The notes under the pieces: generated by a model
The model's database searches: none
What the model saw: only the letters and a program-made list of their open reading frames with translations
What the model was told of the DNA's origin: nothing
Origin: Bombus terrestris
Lineage: Eukaryota; Arthropoda; Insecta; Hymenoptera; Apidae
Assembly (NCBI RefSeq): GCF_910591885.1
Contig: NC_063283.1
Coordinates: 4,015,001-4,079,000, forward strand
Direction: 5' to 3'
Length of the DNA: 64,000 nt
Made by a program: the position numbers and the translations under genes
In this document: positions 1 to 12,095 of the stretch, one piece after another
Numbering within the stretch: position 1 is the first letter of the stretch
Layout of the letters: each line of letters starts with the position of its first letter

Positions 1-155
1 TCGATCGTATTTTCCACGTGAGTAAACGCGATCGATCTCGCTTCTGTCCCTTGCATGTAAAAATATTTGCTGATTTATTCAAACCATGATTGATCGATCG
101 GAAGTTCTCTTCTAATTAGGGATTTAATACAGCTGAGCAATTTTTTTATCCTCAG

Positions 156-266
156 TTAATAGACGCAAACAAAGACGGCGTGGTGACAATCGAGGAATTG
201 GTACAATGGTGTTCCAAGGATGAACAACTCTTGCGGAGTCTCGACACTCTCGACACTGTCTTATGA
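156..266 (+). CDS. EF-hand calcium sensor, last exon (KChIP / neuronal calcium sensor type)
   Basis: Last coding exon of a gene that enters from the left edge. After a T-rich acceptor ending in CAG at 153-155, the frame gives 36 residues and a TGA at 264-266. It holds one canonical 12-residue EF-hand loop, DANKDGVVTIEE, with Asp1, Asn3, Asp5, Thr9 and Glu12 all suitable for calcium binding. It ends in the tail DEQLLRSLDTLDTVL. The position of the last EF-hand and a tail of the form 'DExxxxSxxxxxxVL' resemble Kv-channel-interacting proteins (KChIP/DREAM branch of the neuronal calcium sensor family), which bind A-type potassium channels at the membrane. I am confident of the EF-hand and less so of the subfamily, because the N-terminal exons are outside the window. 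Confidence 0.72.
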   Translation, partial: LIDANKDGVVTIEELVQWCSKDEQLLRSLDTLDTVL

Positions 267-3097
267 GATCTTTACGATTATTTTGTAACCTTCACTCAGC
301 CCCCAAATGTCACAAATCCCCTGAAAATTATAACGCAACATTCGTACGAGTTCCGCGTGTTCTTTCTAAAATTTCGATTCCCGCGTTTAATATCTGACGA
401 TTCTGACGCGAGAAATTAAGTATCGGTCGGAAATACTAACTCGAACTCGCCGAACGTTGTCTGTAAATATGTACTTACCCTTCCTACCCAGTCTTTCAAG
501 CGTGCTATGGAATCCATGATGAAATTAACAGTATTACTAGACCTCTATTATATATTTCCTTTTCGCATCGTATACATAATCCTCACGCGGTCAACAGATC
601 ATTGATTGTTGTCGCGTGATTGTATAAAACTAAAAAGAAAAAAATATTTCAGCTACGGGAATGAAGAAGATCTAATCCATTTCATCGTCGAAGAATATCG
701 ACACTCTCTCGAAGAAGATCTAAAGTATCTTTTATTGGCGTTAAAATTCTGATGGCACGGATTTAATAATTCAGAGCGAGCTATCGGATCGCAGGTATCT
801 CGGAATTGTTAGCTAAGATCGATGTGAAACGGGAACAAATCAATCTCCAGATTTGCTAAAAACGGAGACTGAATTCTACATAATATCCGAACATAATATC
901 TGTACTTTCGTAAAGAATTTTAACGATTTTACCAAGCTGTGCTATTACATTTTTCCGGAAAATTCGCAGAGTCAAGTAATATGATCTAATATTTCTTAAA
1001 CTTCCATGTTTTTTCCAAACTCTACTTTCCCTGCCTTCTACGAGTTAAAAAAGAAAATCCGATGCTCGTTCCGTTAGGTGATTTTCATACGATGCAGATA
1101 CGAAATAGTTTTACTTTTCGCGACTGTTGAATTATCTCTAATTAAAAGAATAAACTGTAAGTACGTACTTCGATACTGACCATCGTTGTGGCAATTAGCT
1201 ACGATTTAATGGTATTTTTCAAGGAGCTTCGACTATTGTCCATCGTTCGGGTCGTCTTCGTGTCTTGTTGTTGTTGGTCAAGTAAAAATTTATCCGAGAC
1301 TTTTGCATTCCAAAGATTCAGCGTTACGTTTGTAGCTTACAGATAATAAGGAGTTCAAGACAAGGAATTGGAATAGGCAAGAGATTATTCAGAGTTTATC
1401 CAAAGTTTCACTGTTAGATTCAGGCATATGCGAATAACGTCTGACAATCGTTTTAATCTTAATTAAAATATAATCTCTGGTACGAACAAGTATAGGAGTT
1501 TTCTTCGATCTCGTTGTACGCTCTTGGATATTTCCAGATTGTATACTTCGCACGCTTAGAAAGCGTGGCAAGAAACTGCAAAGTGTAAGTCGCTACTTAA
1601 GTTACACAAACTTATAAAATATTCGCATATGTCTACTCTCTTCATAGATGATAGATTTACCAATACCTCCAAAGGCCCATGTACGATGGAAGATGTAGTT
1701 AGTAACCCAGTAATAATGTAGTATCCGCGACCAATTAAGAGAAACGTGGTCCTCTAAGATCAACGCCTCGTGTGATTCTCTCGTACCTTATTATATTTAT
1801 TATTACTATCGTATAAAAAGTATTGTTATTAATACAATTACTATCAATTTCATTACTTGTCTTCTATCAAATTGAAGCAAGGTATGTATTGCGTTCACAC
1901 ACATGAGAAATCGCTGAGCGCACATTCGAGATATTCTAAATATTACGCGTACAAATATAATCGAATTTGTTGAATTTCTCAAGTTTATTAAAATACCTAT
2001 ATTATATTTGAGAAGACGTGATCCGAGAATGTTATCACGTGGATACAAAGAAATTGATTCGACGTTTATACCTTGGATCATTTTAATGGTGCGCGATTTA
2101 AATCAGCGCGTCCTATTACGAATGTTTCTTATATCAGTTTCAAATTAGGAATCAATTTTTTTACTAATTGGTAGATCGTGTATGCATAATTTATGTACTT
2201 ACGTTTATACGTGTATGTGTATGCCTGTTCGACCTGAAATACCTTCGTATTATTTCCTTAACGATTATTTTATCGAAACAATAATGATGCTGTTTCAAGA
2301 TTCAATGTACCTCGAAACCCACCTTCTTCAGTTGGAGGTATTAAACAATTTGTATTTAATAAACTTATATTTTAATTCATTTTCATTGTACATATTGAAG
2401 GTATGATAATTGCGGGTTAAAATAAGATTGGTACTAATGATTTCTCTTTTAATTAATGTTATAAAATTGTACAAAATAAAGATAATTATAATTACAAAAT
2501 ACAATATGTAATTCAAATCTTTTTCGCGAAAACGAATTTTCGATATCTTGAAATATTCTTTTTGACACTCCCTCTTTTTTAATTGTTTGCCTTAGAATAT
2601 AATCCTATCATCCTGAAATAATATAATGTAATATAAATAAATTACGAAATTTATATAATTTTGTCCTGGATGGCATGATATATGATTCTTGACTTCTTCA
2701 ATTATAAGCACTCAATCTTTTATAGTACAGTAATTCTCTATCAGTGGCGCTGCAGTGTTATAACTTGTGTATAGGACATGTAATTCCGTTAATCATTAGT
2801 ATAGTTTGTTTCTTGTATTTAAAGTTGAATTAGAATAATCGTTATCGATGTTTCAATTTGATAAGCGAAAAAGAATGTTCTGAATTGTGCGTTTTGCGAG
2901 AAATACACTTTCAACACTGTACAACGCAATCTAAAAATATTTCCAATGCAACATTGAACATGTTATATAGTATACTGTGTAACAATTATTCATTTTTCAA
3001 TAGCAATGTTAGTAGTTGCAGTTATTTCAATTTCTAAAAATGTATCTTCGATGAAGTTTTAAATAATTCGATATACTGAAATTTATATAACAAAAAG
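267..3097. other. 3'UTR of the EF-hand gene and AT-rich intergenic DNA
   Basis: No convincing coding exon is visible here. The proximal part is presumably 3'UTR of the EF-hand gene; AATAAA-type hexamers occur near 1149 and 2479. The short open frames are AT-driven, and I found none with codon use or splice signals of a gene. The last few hundred bases should contain the promoter and 5'UTR of the palmitoyltransferase gene that starts at 3098. Confidence 0.5.
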
Positions 3098-4624
3098 ATG
3101 GTACGAATAAAGTGGTCTTTAACTAAAGCGCCTAATATTCTTAAGTGAGTAATAAAAAATAATAAAGAGCAAACATTTTAGTTGCTTGAACATATTATAA
3201 TATATTTCGTTGCTTTTAGACTTAATTTAAAACAAAAATGGTGGCGTTTTCAAGTCATTATAAAATCTTTATTTTATAATGAATTTTTAAATTGGAGTTA
3301 CGTTTGTGACATACTTCTAGAACCAATGTTCTGGTTTGTAGAAAATTTTACTGCTTGTTTAGGACCGGTGAGTTCTTTTGTAAACTTTCCTAATTTCATG
3401 TATATTACTTTCTTTTTACTTATATCTTTATGTGATTCTTATAAAAAAAATTGCTATTGTTCACAATGTATTTACTAAGTTTGACAGTTTACAGGTATTT
3501 GTAGTAATGGTAAGCCTTTTAACTGCAAGTATCGTGTATATTGCATATTACATTGGTCTACCATATTGGTGGGAAAAGAGTCCATTGATGACAATAATCC
3601 TCTTAGTGATTGGAAATTGGCTATTAGTAAATGTATGTTTTCATTATTATATGGGAGTAAATGTCCCAGCTGGTTATCCACCAGAAGGTGGTCTTATACC
3701 AGAGGCTGTGAGTATTTGTAAGAAATGTATTAAACCAAAACCACCCAGAACGCATCATTGCTCTGTATGTAACAAATGTATTCTTAAGATGGATCATCAC
3801 TGCCGTATCCTTTTGAATATATGATATATTATTTTAGTGCTGCCTAAAAACACTATATATTTTCTAAACAAAGAAACAGCATGGTTAAACAATTGTGTTG
3901 GTCATCATAATCATAGATACTTTTTTCAATATATGGTTTTTACAGTACTTGGTATCTTATTCATAATGTTATTTGGTGTAGAAATAGCATATCAAGAATT
4001 CTTTCCAGCACAAGAACCAGAATTAGATGGTCATCCAGTACGCATTAATAATTCTGAGATAATTCCTGTGGTAATTATTATAGTTCTACTTGCAAAAAAT
4101 GAATTTAATAATTAGATCGAATTTATCTAATTATTTGTTTGTATCCTAGTCTGAATCACTAGATCACCTAAGTGAAGAGGAATTAGCTGAAATAGCTAAA
4201 CAAGCTGCAGATACAAGCATTAAAGAATGGAACCGTCGACTTATAGTTTTTGCAGCGCTAATTTGCGTGGCTACTTTTGCAGCATTAGGAGCTTTAACAT
4301 GGTGGCACGCGGGTCTCATTACTAGAGGAGAAACAAGTATAGAAGCACGTATAAATAGCACAGAAACACAAAAGTATAAAGCACTTGGTAAAATATATCA
4401 AAATCCATATAATTTTGGACCAAGACAAAATTGGAAGCTGTTTCTAGGTATAATTGGCAGGTAATCTAAAAGATTAAATATTTATTAATAAGCATTTTAC
4501 AATATAATAATAACTTTATATTCCATATCACAGAAGTTGGTGGCATGTACTTTTTCCATCTAATCATGGACCATATGGAGATGGTCTCACATGGAAGACC
4601 ATTCACGATACAAAAATATCTTGA
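3098..4624 (+). CDS. ZDHHC16: DHHC palmitoyltransferase, ZDHHC16-like
   Basis: Protein S-acyltransferase that attaches palmitate to cysteines of membrane proteins, normally at the ER/Golgi. Six exons join in phase: 3098-3144, 3220-3367, 3495-3804, 3880-4070, 4150-4460 and 4534-4624, giving 365 residues with ATG at 3098 and TGA at 4622. The zinc-finger core reads CKKCIKPKPPRTHHC, then CNKC, then the catalytic DHHC followed by PWLNNCVGHHNHRYF. Exon 3 ends inside the Pro codon just after DHHC. Membrane segments flank the core (about 66-100 and 180-205, plus a third near 255-275). The downstream block WWHAGLITRGETSIE is the TTxE-like motif in the form characteristic of ZDHHC16 rather than other DHHC enzymes, and the length matches that family. 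The exons are poor in CpG, as expected of a germline-methylated housekeeping gene in Hymenoptera. It converges on the protease gene, with 386 bp between the stops. Confidence 0.92.
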
Positions 4625-5010
4625 GTATAATTTTCATGCCCAATAATGGCAGAAGTTACACTTATTATTTACAGTCACCCTGAAGTCATTCTTACAGATT
4701 AAAAAATCTTCTAGTCAATCTATATTACAACTATATAGTACTATGTGCACATGTTTCAAACAATATTAATATAATCTGAAAATATTAATGTCATCATAAA
4801 AATAACACTCACTTTGTGCATTAATAAGATTATTTGATATGTACATACATTAATAGATAACACTTTTATCAAACACTACTACACTTTTAAACATTATTAT
4901 CAAATGTATTTTTAACTTCTAATCTTTAAATCAGTCGAGATGTTGCTGGAAAAATAAACAATTTTTTATCTTTGCAAACTAAGGTGTACGTTAATGATAT
5001 AAAACAAAAT

Positions 5011-6738
5011 TTATGGCCAAACAATATCTTCAATCCAGTTAAGATAGTGTGAAACTCTAGTATATACTCCAGGTGTATTGACAATTGCACAGCCTTGTCC
5101 GAAACTGGTAATACCTAATACTTGAAATAAGCATTCATTTCTTGAATGGGGTATTTGTAAGGGACCTCCTGAATCTCCTTGACAAGTATCTTTATTCCAA
5201 CCACTGAGAGTATCTCCCGCGCAAATCATACTTGGCATAATTCCATATGGTATTGCTATTGATGTGGACTGATTGTATTTTATTGCACAATTTATGTTAT
5301 CAACAATATTAAGAAGAGCCTTTTGCAGTTGATCACTCTCTTCTTCTGCATCTAGAGGTATTGATAAGAACAGGTATATTTTTTTAAAGAAATTTTAGTC
5401 TCGTTTGTTCATCGATACTTTGATCTTACCAAATTCTGTAACTCCCCAACCACTGATCCATGCTTGCATAGGCACAGTATCATATGGTTGGTATAAACAA
5501 GCGGGTCTTATTTCATTGTTAAAGGCAACAGCTGTACTTAGTTTTACAAGAGCTATGTCAGCATACATAGCAGGAGGTTTATAACTTGGATGTCGTATTA
5601 TCCTGTTGATCGTAGTTGTGATACCTTGTTGATTGTTTCTCAAATTAGATATGCCTATACGAGCATTTGTAGGGCTTCTATTTTATAGAAAATAGTAGTA
5701 TTTAAGTAATTTTTACATTAAAAGCTTAACATGATAAATAAGATGAAATAATACCTTGGCCCATAAGTACAGTGTGCAGCAGTAAGTACCCATTCTGGAG
5801 CGATAAGGGTGCCACCGCATGAAAAAATAAATGACCCATCTAAAGCTTTAATGCCTAAAGCAATCATGTGAGGAAATTCTCCAGGAGAAGCATCGATACC
5901 TCCAACAACAAGATGGTTTGTGGTTTTACATTTTTGATTAGTTATTGTAATTACCTCTGGATTTGTACCCACTAAAGACAATGCATTTGTTGTGCCTAAG
6001 ATTTGTCTTCCATATTCCTCACATTCTAATACATAGAAATTATTAACAATTAACATTATAAACAACAAAGAAGGTTGTTTCACTTAGACATAAATACTTA
6101 CTAAGTTCGGACTTTGATTTTGAATCTGTGTATGGACTTGTTATACTTGGAATTTTATCCATTGATACCCTTTTATTCTGCATACTTGTGCTATGATATG
6201 AATCATTTATGGGAAATACCTGGAATATTGGAATATATGGAATACTAGTTGTACTAAAATCATGTGGTACGAAAGGATTATTATTAAAAGTAGATATATT
6301 AACAATAGAGATTACTGATACTTTGAGTGGTTTGTTATTTACAGGTGTTTTGTTCAATTCATTCCCATTAGACGAAACAGAGAACATTGAAATATTTGAT
6401 AAGAAAGGATTCTTTTTATACATTTCACTATTGCCTGAATTATGAAGAAATGGATTATTGTGGATGTTATCACGTAATCTCCATGGCTCAAATTCTTTCT
6501 CATTTAAGTTTCCTAAAAATATATTCAACTATATTTATTTGTTATGTAAGGAAAAGAAAATAATTGATAGTCAGGAGTAAAAAAAATTATAAGCAACCTT
6601 TCACGAGATCATGTAAAATACTTGAAGCAGAAAAATAGTATAAAGTATAAAATATAGTTAACCTGCTGTTTTCGAGGACACAATTAACGCTATGCTAAAT
6701 ATTAAACATATAGGAAAAATGTTAAATTGGAGTGTCAT
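5011..6738 (-). CDS. Secreted trypsin-like serine protease, Snake-like
   Basis: Secreted zymogen of the chymotrypsin fold. Five exons on the minus strand (6738-6663, 6512-6102, 6025-5755, 5677-5430, 5351-5011) join in phase to 423 residues. Residues 1-24 are a signal peptide. Residues 25-162 are an Asn/Pro-rich, cysteine-free region with three NPF motifs. The linker starting CEEYGRQIL leads to the mature N-terminus VVGG at about 202. The triad is complete: TAAHC, ADIALVKL and GDSGGP. Asp six residues before the catalytic Ser (KDTCQGDSGG) predicts cleavage after Lys/Arg. The residue before VVGG is Leu, not Arg, and the CEEYGR and EFPHM blocks are typical of Snake-type proteases, which act in proteolytic cascades such as Toll activation or melanization. 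A CLIP domain with six cysteines, usual in that family, is not present. The substrate cannot be told from sequence. Confidence 0.88.
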
Positions 6739-7615
6739 TTCTGTAATGAGCACAAGTGATCTTTCCTGGTTCTTGAATTAAAATGGTATTATGGAAGGAA
6801 AAAGATCATTTGTATCGCTAACAAAATATTCGATAGATAAGCACATGATTTTTCTACTGTTAACCTTAAGCTTCCATTTATCATTAAATCTCTATAATGG
6901 ATCAGCAGTAATTACAAAATGATGCATTTATTAAGAATAATATACGAATCCAACCACCAATGTACGGACGTACCATCAGTGTGTATAATTCAAAATAGCG
7001 TGTGATTGGCTAATTTGTGGATCTCCGTAATGCGTTCCCGATATCACGTGACTCTGTTTTAAGTCACAAATGTTAATGCTTTCTTATCGTAGAGGAATTT
7101 TCCTAATAGTTATACTATTATTAATTTTTGTATTGTAAATACAATAATCGTGTTTGCTTCGATTTACATAATTCGAAAAACCAACAACTGGATAGAAATG
7201 AAATCGAAATAACTTAGGCATTTTTTAAAAAATGTTTATCTTTTTTGATCTTTTAAAAATTCTTTATTTTAAAATCTTTTTAAGTCATATTTATGTAGCA
7301 TGCTTTATAATATCATTGTTACAGCTGGTTTAAATAAAATGTTGAAAGTTTATAGCTCTAAAATATCAAACCGAAGAGAATTACTCTCCAAACAAACGAT
7401 CCATATTCATTACATAATTTCTAGACGATAAAATGCATTAAAAACACTATTAAAAGTTATAGGTTAAATTATGTAGTAATTTATGGAAAGAATAATTTCA
7501 TTATCTCTCATTATTAGCCGTTATCTAACCAATGTTATTATTACTAATTACATACTCCAGATACTATCACTATTGCTTAACAAAAGTAAATTATTATATG
7601 AACAAGAGCATACAG
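6739..7615. promoter_or_regulatory. Shared upstream region of the divergent protease and oxidase A genes
   Basis: About 0.9 kb between the start codons of the minus-strand protease and the plus-strand oxidase A. No coding sequence is apparent. Near 6997-7060 there is an inverted CCAAT motif (ATTGGCT) followed by a perfect E-box, TCACGTGA, with CACGTG at 7045-7050. Such a pair is typical of a core promoter or bHLH-bound element. Which gene it serves is not clear; it is about 300 bp upstream of the protease ATG. The rest is AT-rich. Confidence 0.35.
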
Positions 7616-7626
7616 TATATATAAGG
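7616..7626 (+). promoter_or_regulatory. TATA box of oxidase A
   Basis: TATATATAAGG lies 78 bp upstream of the oxidase A start codon at 7704. A TATA box places transcription start roughly 30 bp downstream, leaving a 5'UTR of about 50-60 bases. A TATA promoter suggests tissue-specific or inducible expression, in contrast to the CpG-poor housekeeping genes nearby. This is motif-based; no transcript evidence is available. Confidence 0.5.
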
Positions 7627-7703
7627 GTTATCACGTAAAACTAGATGTCCAATCTGTCAATTGATAAAAGTTTGTGCGTGCAGAGTTCATTTCACCGTCG
7701 GAG

Positions 7704-10173
7704 ATGCTCTATTACTTGATCTTTCTGTTTTGCCTCATCTCAGGCACGATTTCTGAAGATACTAAATCGCCGCGTATAGTGATCGTTGGTGCTGGAGCGT
7801 CTGGTATCGCGGCTGCGTCGAAATTGATCGAGAATGGTTTTGAAAATCTTATTATTTTGGAAGCCGAGAATCGAATCGGTGGACGGGTAAATACAGTAAA
7901 ATTTGGTGAGTGTAGCTATTACTACGGTAGCAATAAGGTATTCGCAATTACAAAATAAGATTGATAGATTGTTTACGTTTGTAGACGAGTATGTGATCGA
8001 TTTAGGCGCGCAATGGGTTCACGGAGAGAAGGGAAATGTTGCGTACGAATTGGTAGCTCCTTTGAACATTACAGATCACTCGAAACCAATTAACGATGAA
8101 ATATACACATCTACTGGTGAATTACTCGATCCTAGAATCACAAAGAACATTACGGATACTTACTTATCTTTTGGACGCACTAGTCCGGAGATGTCGGATG
8201 ATGAGTGTCAGCATTCCGTCGGCGAATGTCTCATATACAAGTACGAACTTTATGCGTTTATATCGTCGCTTCATTAATGTACTCAGGATAAAAGGATTCA
8301 AATGAACATATAGTAATTGTTTTATCAGAAATTTATCTTGAATGTAATTCATAACTGTACGAACCAGGTTATATGGTATTTAAAAGATCGCAAAGTTGAG
8401 AACAAGCAAAAAGCAAGAAGAAAATATCATTTAATAGTAACATTATATTGGTGCGTGTAAAAATTGTTCTTATAGTATTATTTACATATATATTATTTAT
8501 AGTTGTATAATATAATTGAATAATATATAATATCATAATAAGAATTTTTATATTAGTATGCAATATTAGGGATGTGCTCTCGAATATTATTACTTCCATA
8601 TAATTGAATTCATCTGTTCTTTAACATTATAATTTAGTATGATGAATCTGTTCGAGAATTTTAAATAGGCGTTGTTATGTGCCTGTTCTAAATTCATATC
8701 TGAAGTGACGCGCATACCTTATCGTATACTTTATATATTGATCTAAAATATTATATATAGTATATTGATCTAAAATGACTTTACATTAGATTCAAAGACA
8801 ATTTTGAGATGTTCCCGGAATTAAATGAAACGCTACAGGATCAAATACTGTGGCTGTTGAATTTAATGGAGACTAGCTTTGATCCGGCCGATGACTGGTT
8901 CGATATCGCAGCGAAAACGTACACCGATTATAATGTGTGTGAGGGTGATCTGGCGATCAATTGGAGGAAACGAGGATATGGCACTATTCTCGATATATTA
9001 ATGGTTGGTGTTTATTATCTTACGACAATATATTTTATTCGTTGAACATGCTTATTTACCGTAAATTTCTTAAATAGAAAAGATTTCCAAATCCGGAGGA
9101 TGAGTTACCTGTGCTAAACAAAACGGTATTTAATGCTGAAGTAACGAAAGTTGATTACTCCAGTGACGATAATACCGTGAAAATAACAACGCTCGATGGA
9201 AAAGAATATATAGCCGATCATGTCATCATGACACCTTCTTTAGGAGTGCTTAAAGCACAGCACGAAACTCTCTTTAATCCTTCATTGCCGGAATCAAAAA
9301 TTAAGACCATTAAGGTATATTTACCTTTTTCCCAGAAGAAATTAAAGTTTAATTAACGATATTTAATTTTCGTTTTAGGGACTGGGATTTGGAAATGCTT
9401 GTAAAATATTTTTAGCCTTCGATGATATTTGGTTTACTCCCACAGAAATGAACAACGCAGGATATAGAATTTTGTGGAGTAAAGAAGAAAGGGAGAAGCT
9501 TGAGAGCGATGTAAGATTTGAAAGTTGCGCTACAAACGGATATGTTAATTTAGTTGTATATAATATAAAGATAAATTATATTTTTATTTTGTTTAGCCAA
9601 AAACGAGGTGGATACCTTACACAGCAGGCTTTAACTTTGTCGACCACAAGCCTCGTTTATTGCAAGCATGGGTATCTGGAAGAGGTGCGCGGTTAATGGA
9701 TGACCTCACTGATGACGAAGTTTTTGATCAAACAATACAAATATTAAATAATATGTTGTTGAAACATTATAATGTCACTAGGCCAATAGCGATGATAAGG
9801 TACCGATCTTTCAGCTTCTATCTATTCTTATCTCAGTCTGATGACATTCTTTTCGTTTATAGGAGTAAATGGCATCAAAATAAGCATTTCCGGGGTACAT
9901 ATAGTTATCAGAGCGTAGATTCTATAAGGACGAACTCTACCGCGAAGGAATTATCAGAGCCAATTATGAAAATGGGGAAACCCGTAAGTTTTATTTGAAC
10001 GATTTTTTGAAAAAAAAAATGAATACCAGATTACATATTGTTTCATCTGTTTCTTTTAGGTAGTTCTATTCGGAGGTGAAGCTACCAACAAAAACCACTA
10101 CTCTACAGTACATGGAGCGATTGCCTCTGGGTGGAGAGAAGCTGAAAGATTAATAAATCTTTACGACAATTAA
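7704..10173 (+). CDS. Spermine/polyamine oxidase-like FAD amine oxidase A (signal peptide)
   Basis: Flavin amine oxidase expected to oxidise polyamines such as spermine, releasing hydrogen peroxide and an aminoaldehyde. Eight exons join in phase: 7704-7905, 7985-8240, 8790-9003, 9078-9314, 9379-9510, 9597-9799, 9863-9983, 10060-10173; 492 residues. Residues 1-17 form a hydrophobic signal peptide, so the enzyme is probably secreted or luminal. The FAD-binding GAGASG is at 29-34, then GGRVN, and LGAQWVHGE as in polyamine oxidases. The Lys facing flavin N5 is in FGNACKIFLAF. The C-terminal FAD motif is LFGGEATNKNHYSTVHGA. I chose ATG 7704 because it gives the signal peptide directly after the TATA-driven 5'UTR. 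It is tail-to-tail with paralogue B (265 bp between stops). The donor of intron 3 (ATG/GTTGGT) is weak, but protein alignment with paralogue C supports it. Substrate choice within the family is inferred. Confidence 0.88.
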
Positions 10174-10438
10174 TAGTATAATTGAAAATGCAATGACAAA
10201 ATAATACATTTTATTTAGATAAAATTGTTCATAATTAATATGATTATAAACATTATTAACATGATAATAAATACGATACGATAAAAATTATATACGTAAC
10301 TGTACATATATAAAACAAGAAATTTTTATTAAGTTTGAAATGTGTGCACGCGTGTCTTCATATTGCATATGTACAGCGAATTTATGCGACTGTACCAACA
10401 TTCCAAAGTATTTCTTAGAAATTTAAAATTATATATAA

Positions 10439-12095
10439 TTAATTCTTAATGACGTGATGTCGTAAAAAAGTTTGTGCTTGTTTTACTCCAGTATCGTAAG
10501 CACCATGCGTCGTAGAGTAAAAATTCTCATGCGTTGCTTCACCAGCAAACATAATGATAGGCACATCCTAAAATAAATTAATTTTCGTTGCATCGAGTAT
10601 TTCATAATCAAGTATGTTGATTTTTCTCACCTTATCATCATATTTTTTTGCCTTGCCCCATATCGCCTCTGCTAAACTGTGTGGCGTAATGCCATCCGCG
10701 TCACATCTTGTTGTAATATGACTATAACTGCCACGAACATACTTATTTGCATTCCACTGGGTCCTCAAACATTTTTTTACTGGTGGTATTTTATCAAATC
10801 TTAAATAATGTTTAAGTAAATTTTCACAGTCCGTTGCGACCTGCTGTTCGCTTAAAGTTTCGATAATATAAGCTCCGCGTCCACCAATCCAACCAAGGAG
10901 TACACCTTCGTGATTTGGCAGAACATCGAAACCCGTCAGATCTCTAGTCCATATAGCCAGATTTTTATTGCAAAATACTCCTTCTTTCCAAAGTAATTGA
11001 AATCCTTCGGTACCAGGTTTCCACCAAGGAACACCAAAATCGAGGAAAACCTTATTTATTAAACCGAAACCTAAACATTCGATTGCCTGGCTGAAGGGAT
11101 TCGGTAAGGAGGGAATGAACATCTTCTTATAATTCTCTTTTAAATAACCGAGAGAGCAGGTAATTATTACACAATCCGCAAGAATACGAGTATTGTTAGA
11201 TATATTTATAATAAGTGGGGAATTGAAATCATTATCTATTACTTGTTGCCACTCGATTGAATCGACAGAGGTATTTAGGAATAAATTTTCTTTACCCAAA
11301 CTATCAGCGATAAGTTTGGGTAAAGCCGTATATCAGGATTTAAACGACACGTGTTCTGAGCCGCCGACAAACTATAAATGAAATAGTTAGCGTTATTAAA
11401 TTTTCCCGTACAAGTTCAACATTACAACTGATCCGTATTTACCTTAAATTTTCCCCAATATTTCGTAGACAGTTCATCAAGTGTGAAACAAGCATTATCT
11501 ATTACAAGAAATCTAACATTCCAATCAAAAATTTCCTTCTTTATGGTTCTTGTTGCTAATGGGTCATCCTTTTTATGTAAATGTTTATTGAGACAATTTC
11601 TTAAAACCGCATCGATATTTTCAAAGCCTACTTCGATATCTTTGTTTTCATAATCTTCGCAATCTTCTAATGTAGTGCGAACAAGGTCATCTATCTCCTC
11701 TATCAAAGCTTCATCTACTTTACAACCATTATTGCGAATGAAAATTCCTTGACCATCTTGACATTGTATATCCGAGAGTAAATCATGTTCATAACATAAT
11801 TGGGCTAACTGACTTTGATCACCGTGTACAAACTGCGCCCCACATTCTATCCAAGCCTTATTCCACGGAATAGATTGAATTCGACCACCAATTTTATTTT
11901 GCGCTGTGAGAAAATAAATAGTAAATATCATACTTGCATGCGGATGCAATTCCGATACGACGTTTAATTACCTTCGATTAATAGATAATCTTTGAAATTT
12001 GCTTCGTCTATTGTCTTCGCAGCCGCTAATCCCGCAATGCCTGCACCTACTATTACAAGTTTCGTTCTTGTTATTTTTTGGCTTGACGCATTCAC
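10439..12095 (-). pseudogene. Spermine oxidase-like amine oxidase B, interrupted by an in-frame TGA
   Basis: Paralogue of A and C. Four exons are visible: about 12095-11972 (FAD motif GAGIAG), 11903-11443 (IGGRIQ, CGAQFVHGD), 11371-10631 (flavin Lys in FGLINKVFLDF), and 10567-10439 (FAGEATHENFYSTTHGA), ending in TAA at 10441-10439. Exon phases agree throughout. The frame is cut by TGA at 11335-11333, inside 'FKS*YTALPKL'. The paralogues have Gly there (RGYGT in A, HGYKT in C), so one GGA-to-TGA change explains it. No alternative acceptor restores the frame. No in-frame ATG precedes exon 1. Either an upstream exon exists or the start is lost; a donor at about 12356 preceded by A could in theory split an ATG. 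The rest is intact, so this is a young pseudogene, a nonsense allele, or a sequencing error. The product would otherwise be a cytosolic enzyme. Confidence 0.68.
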
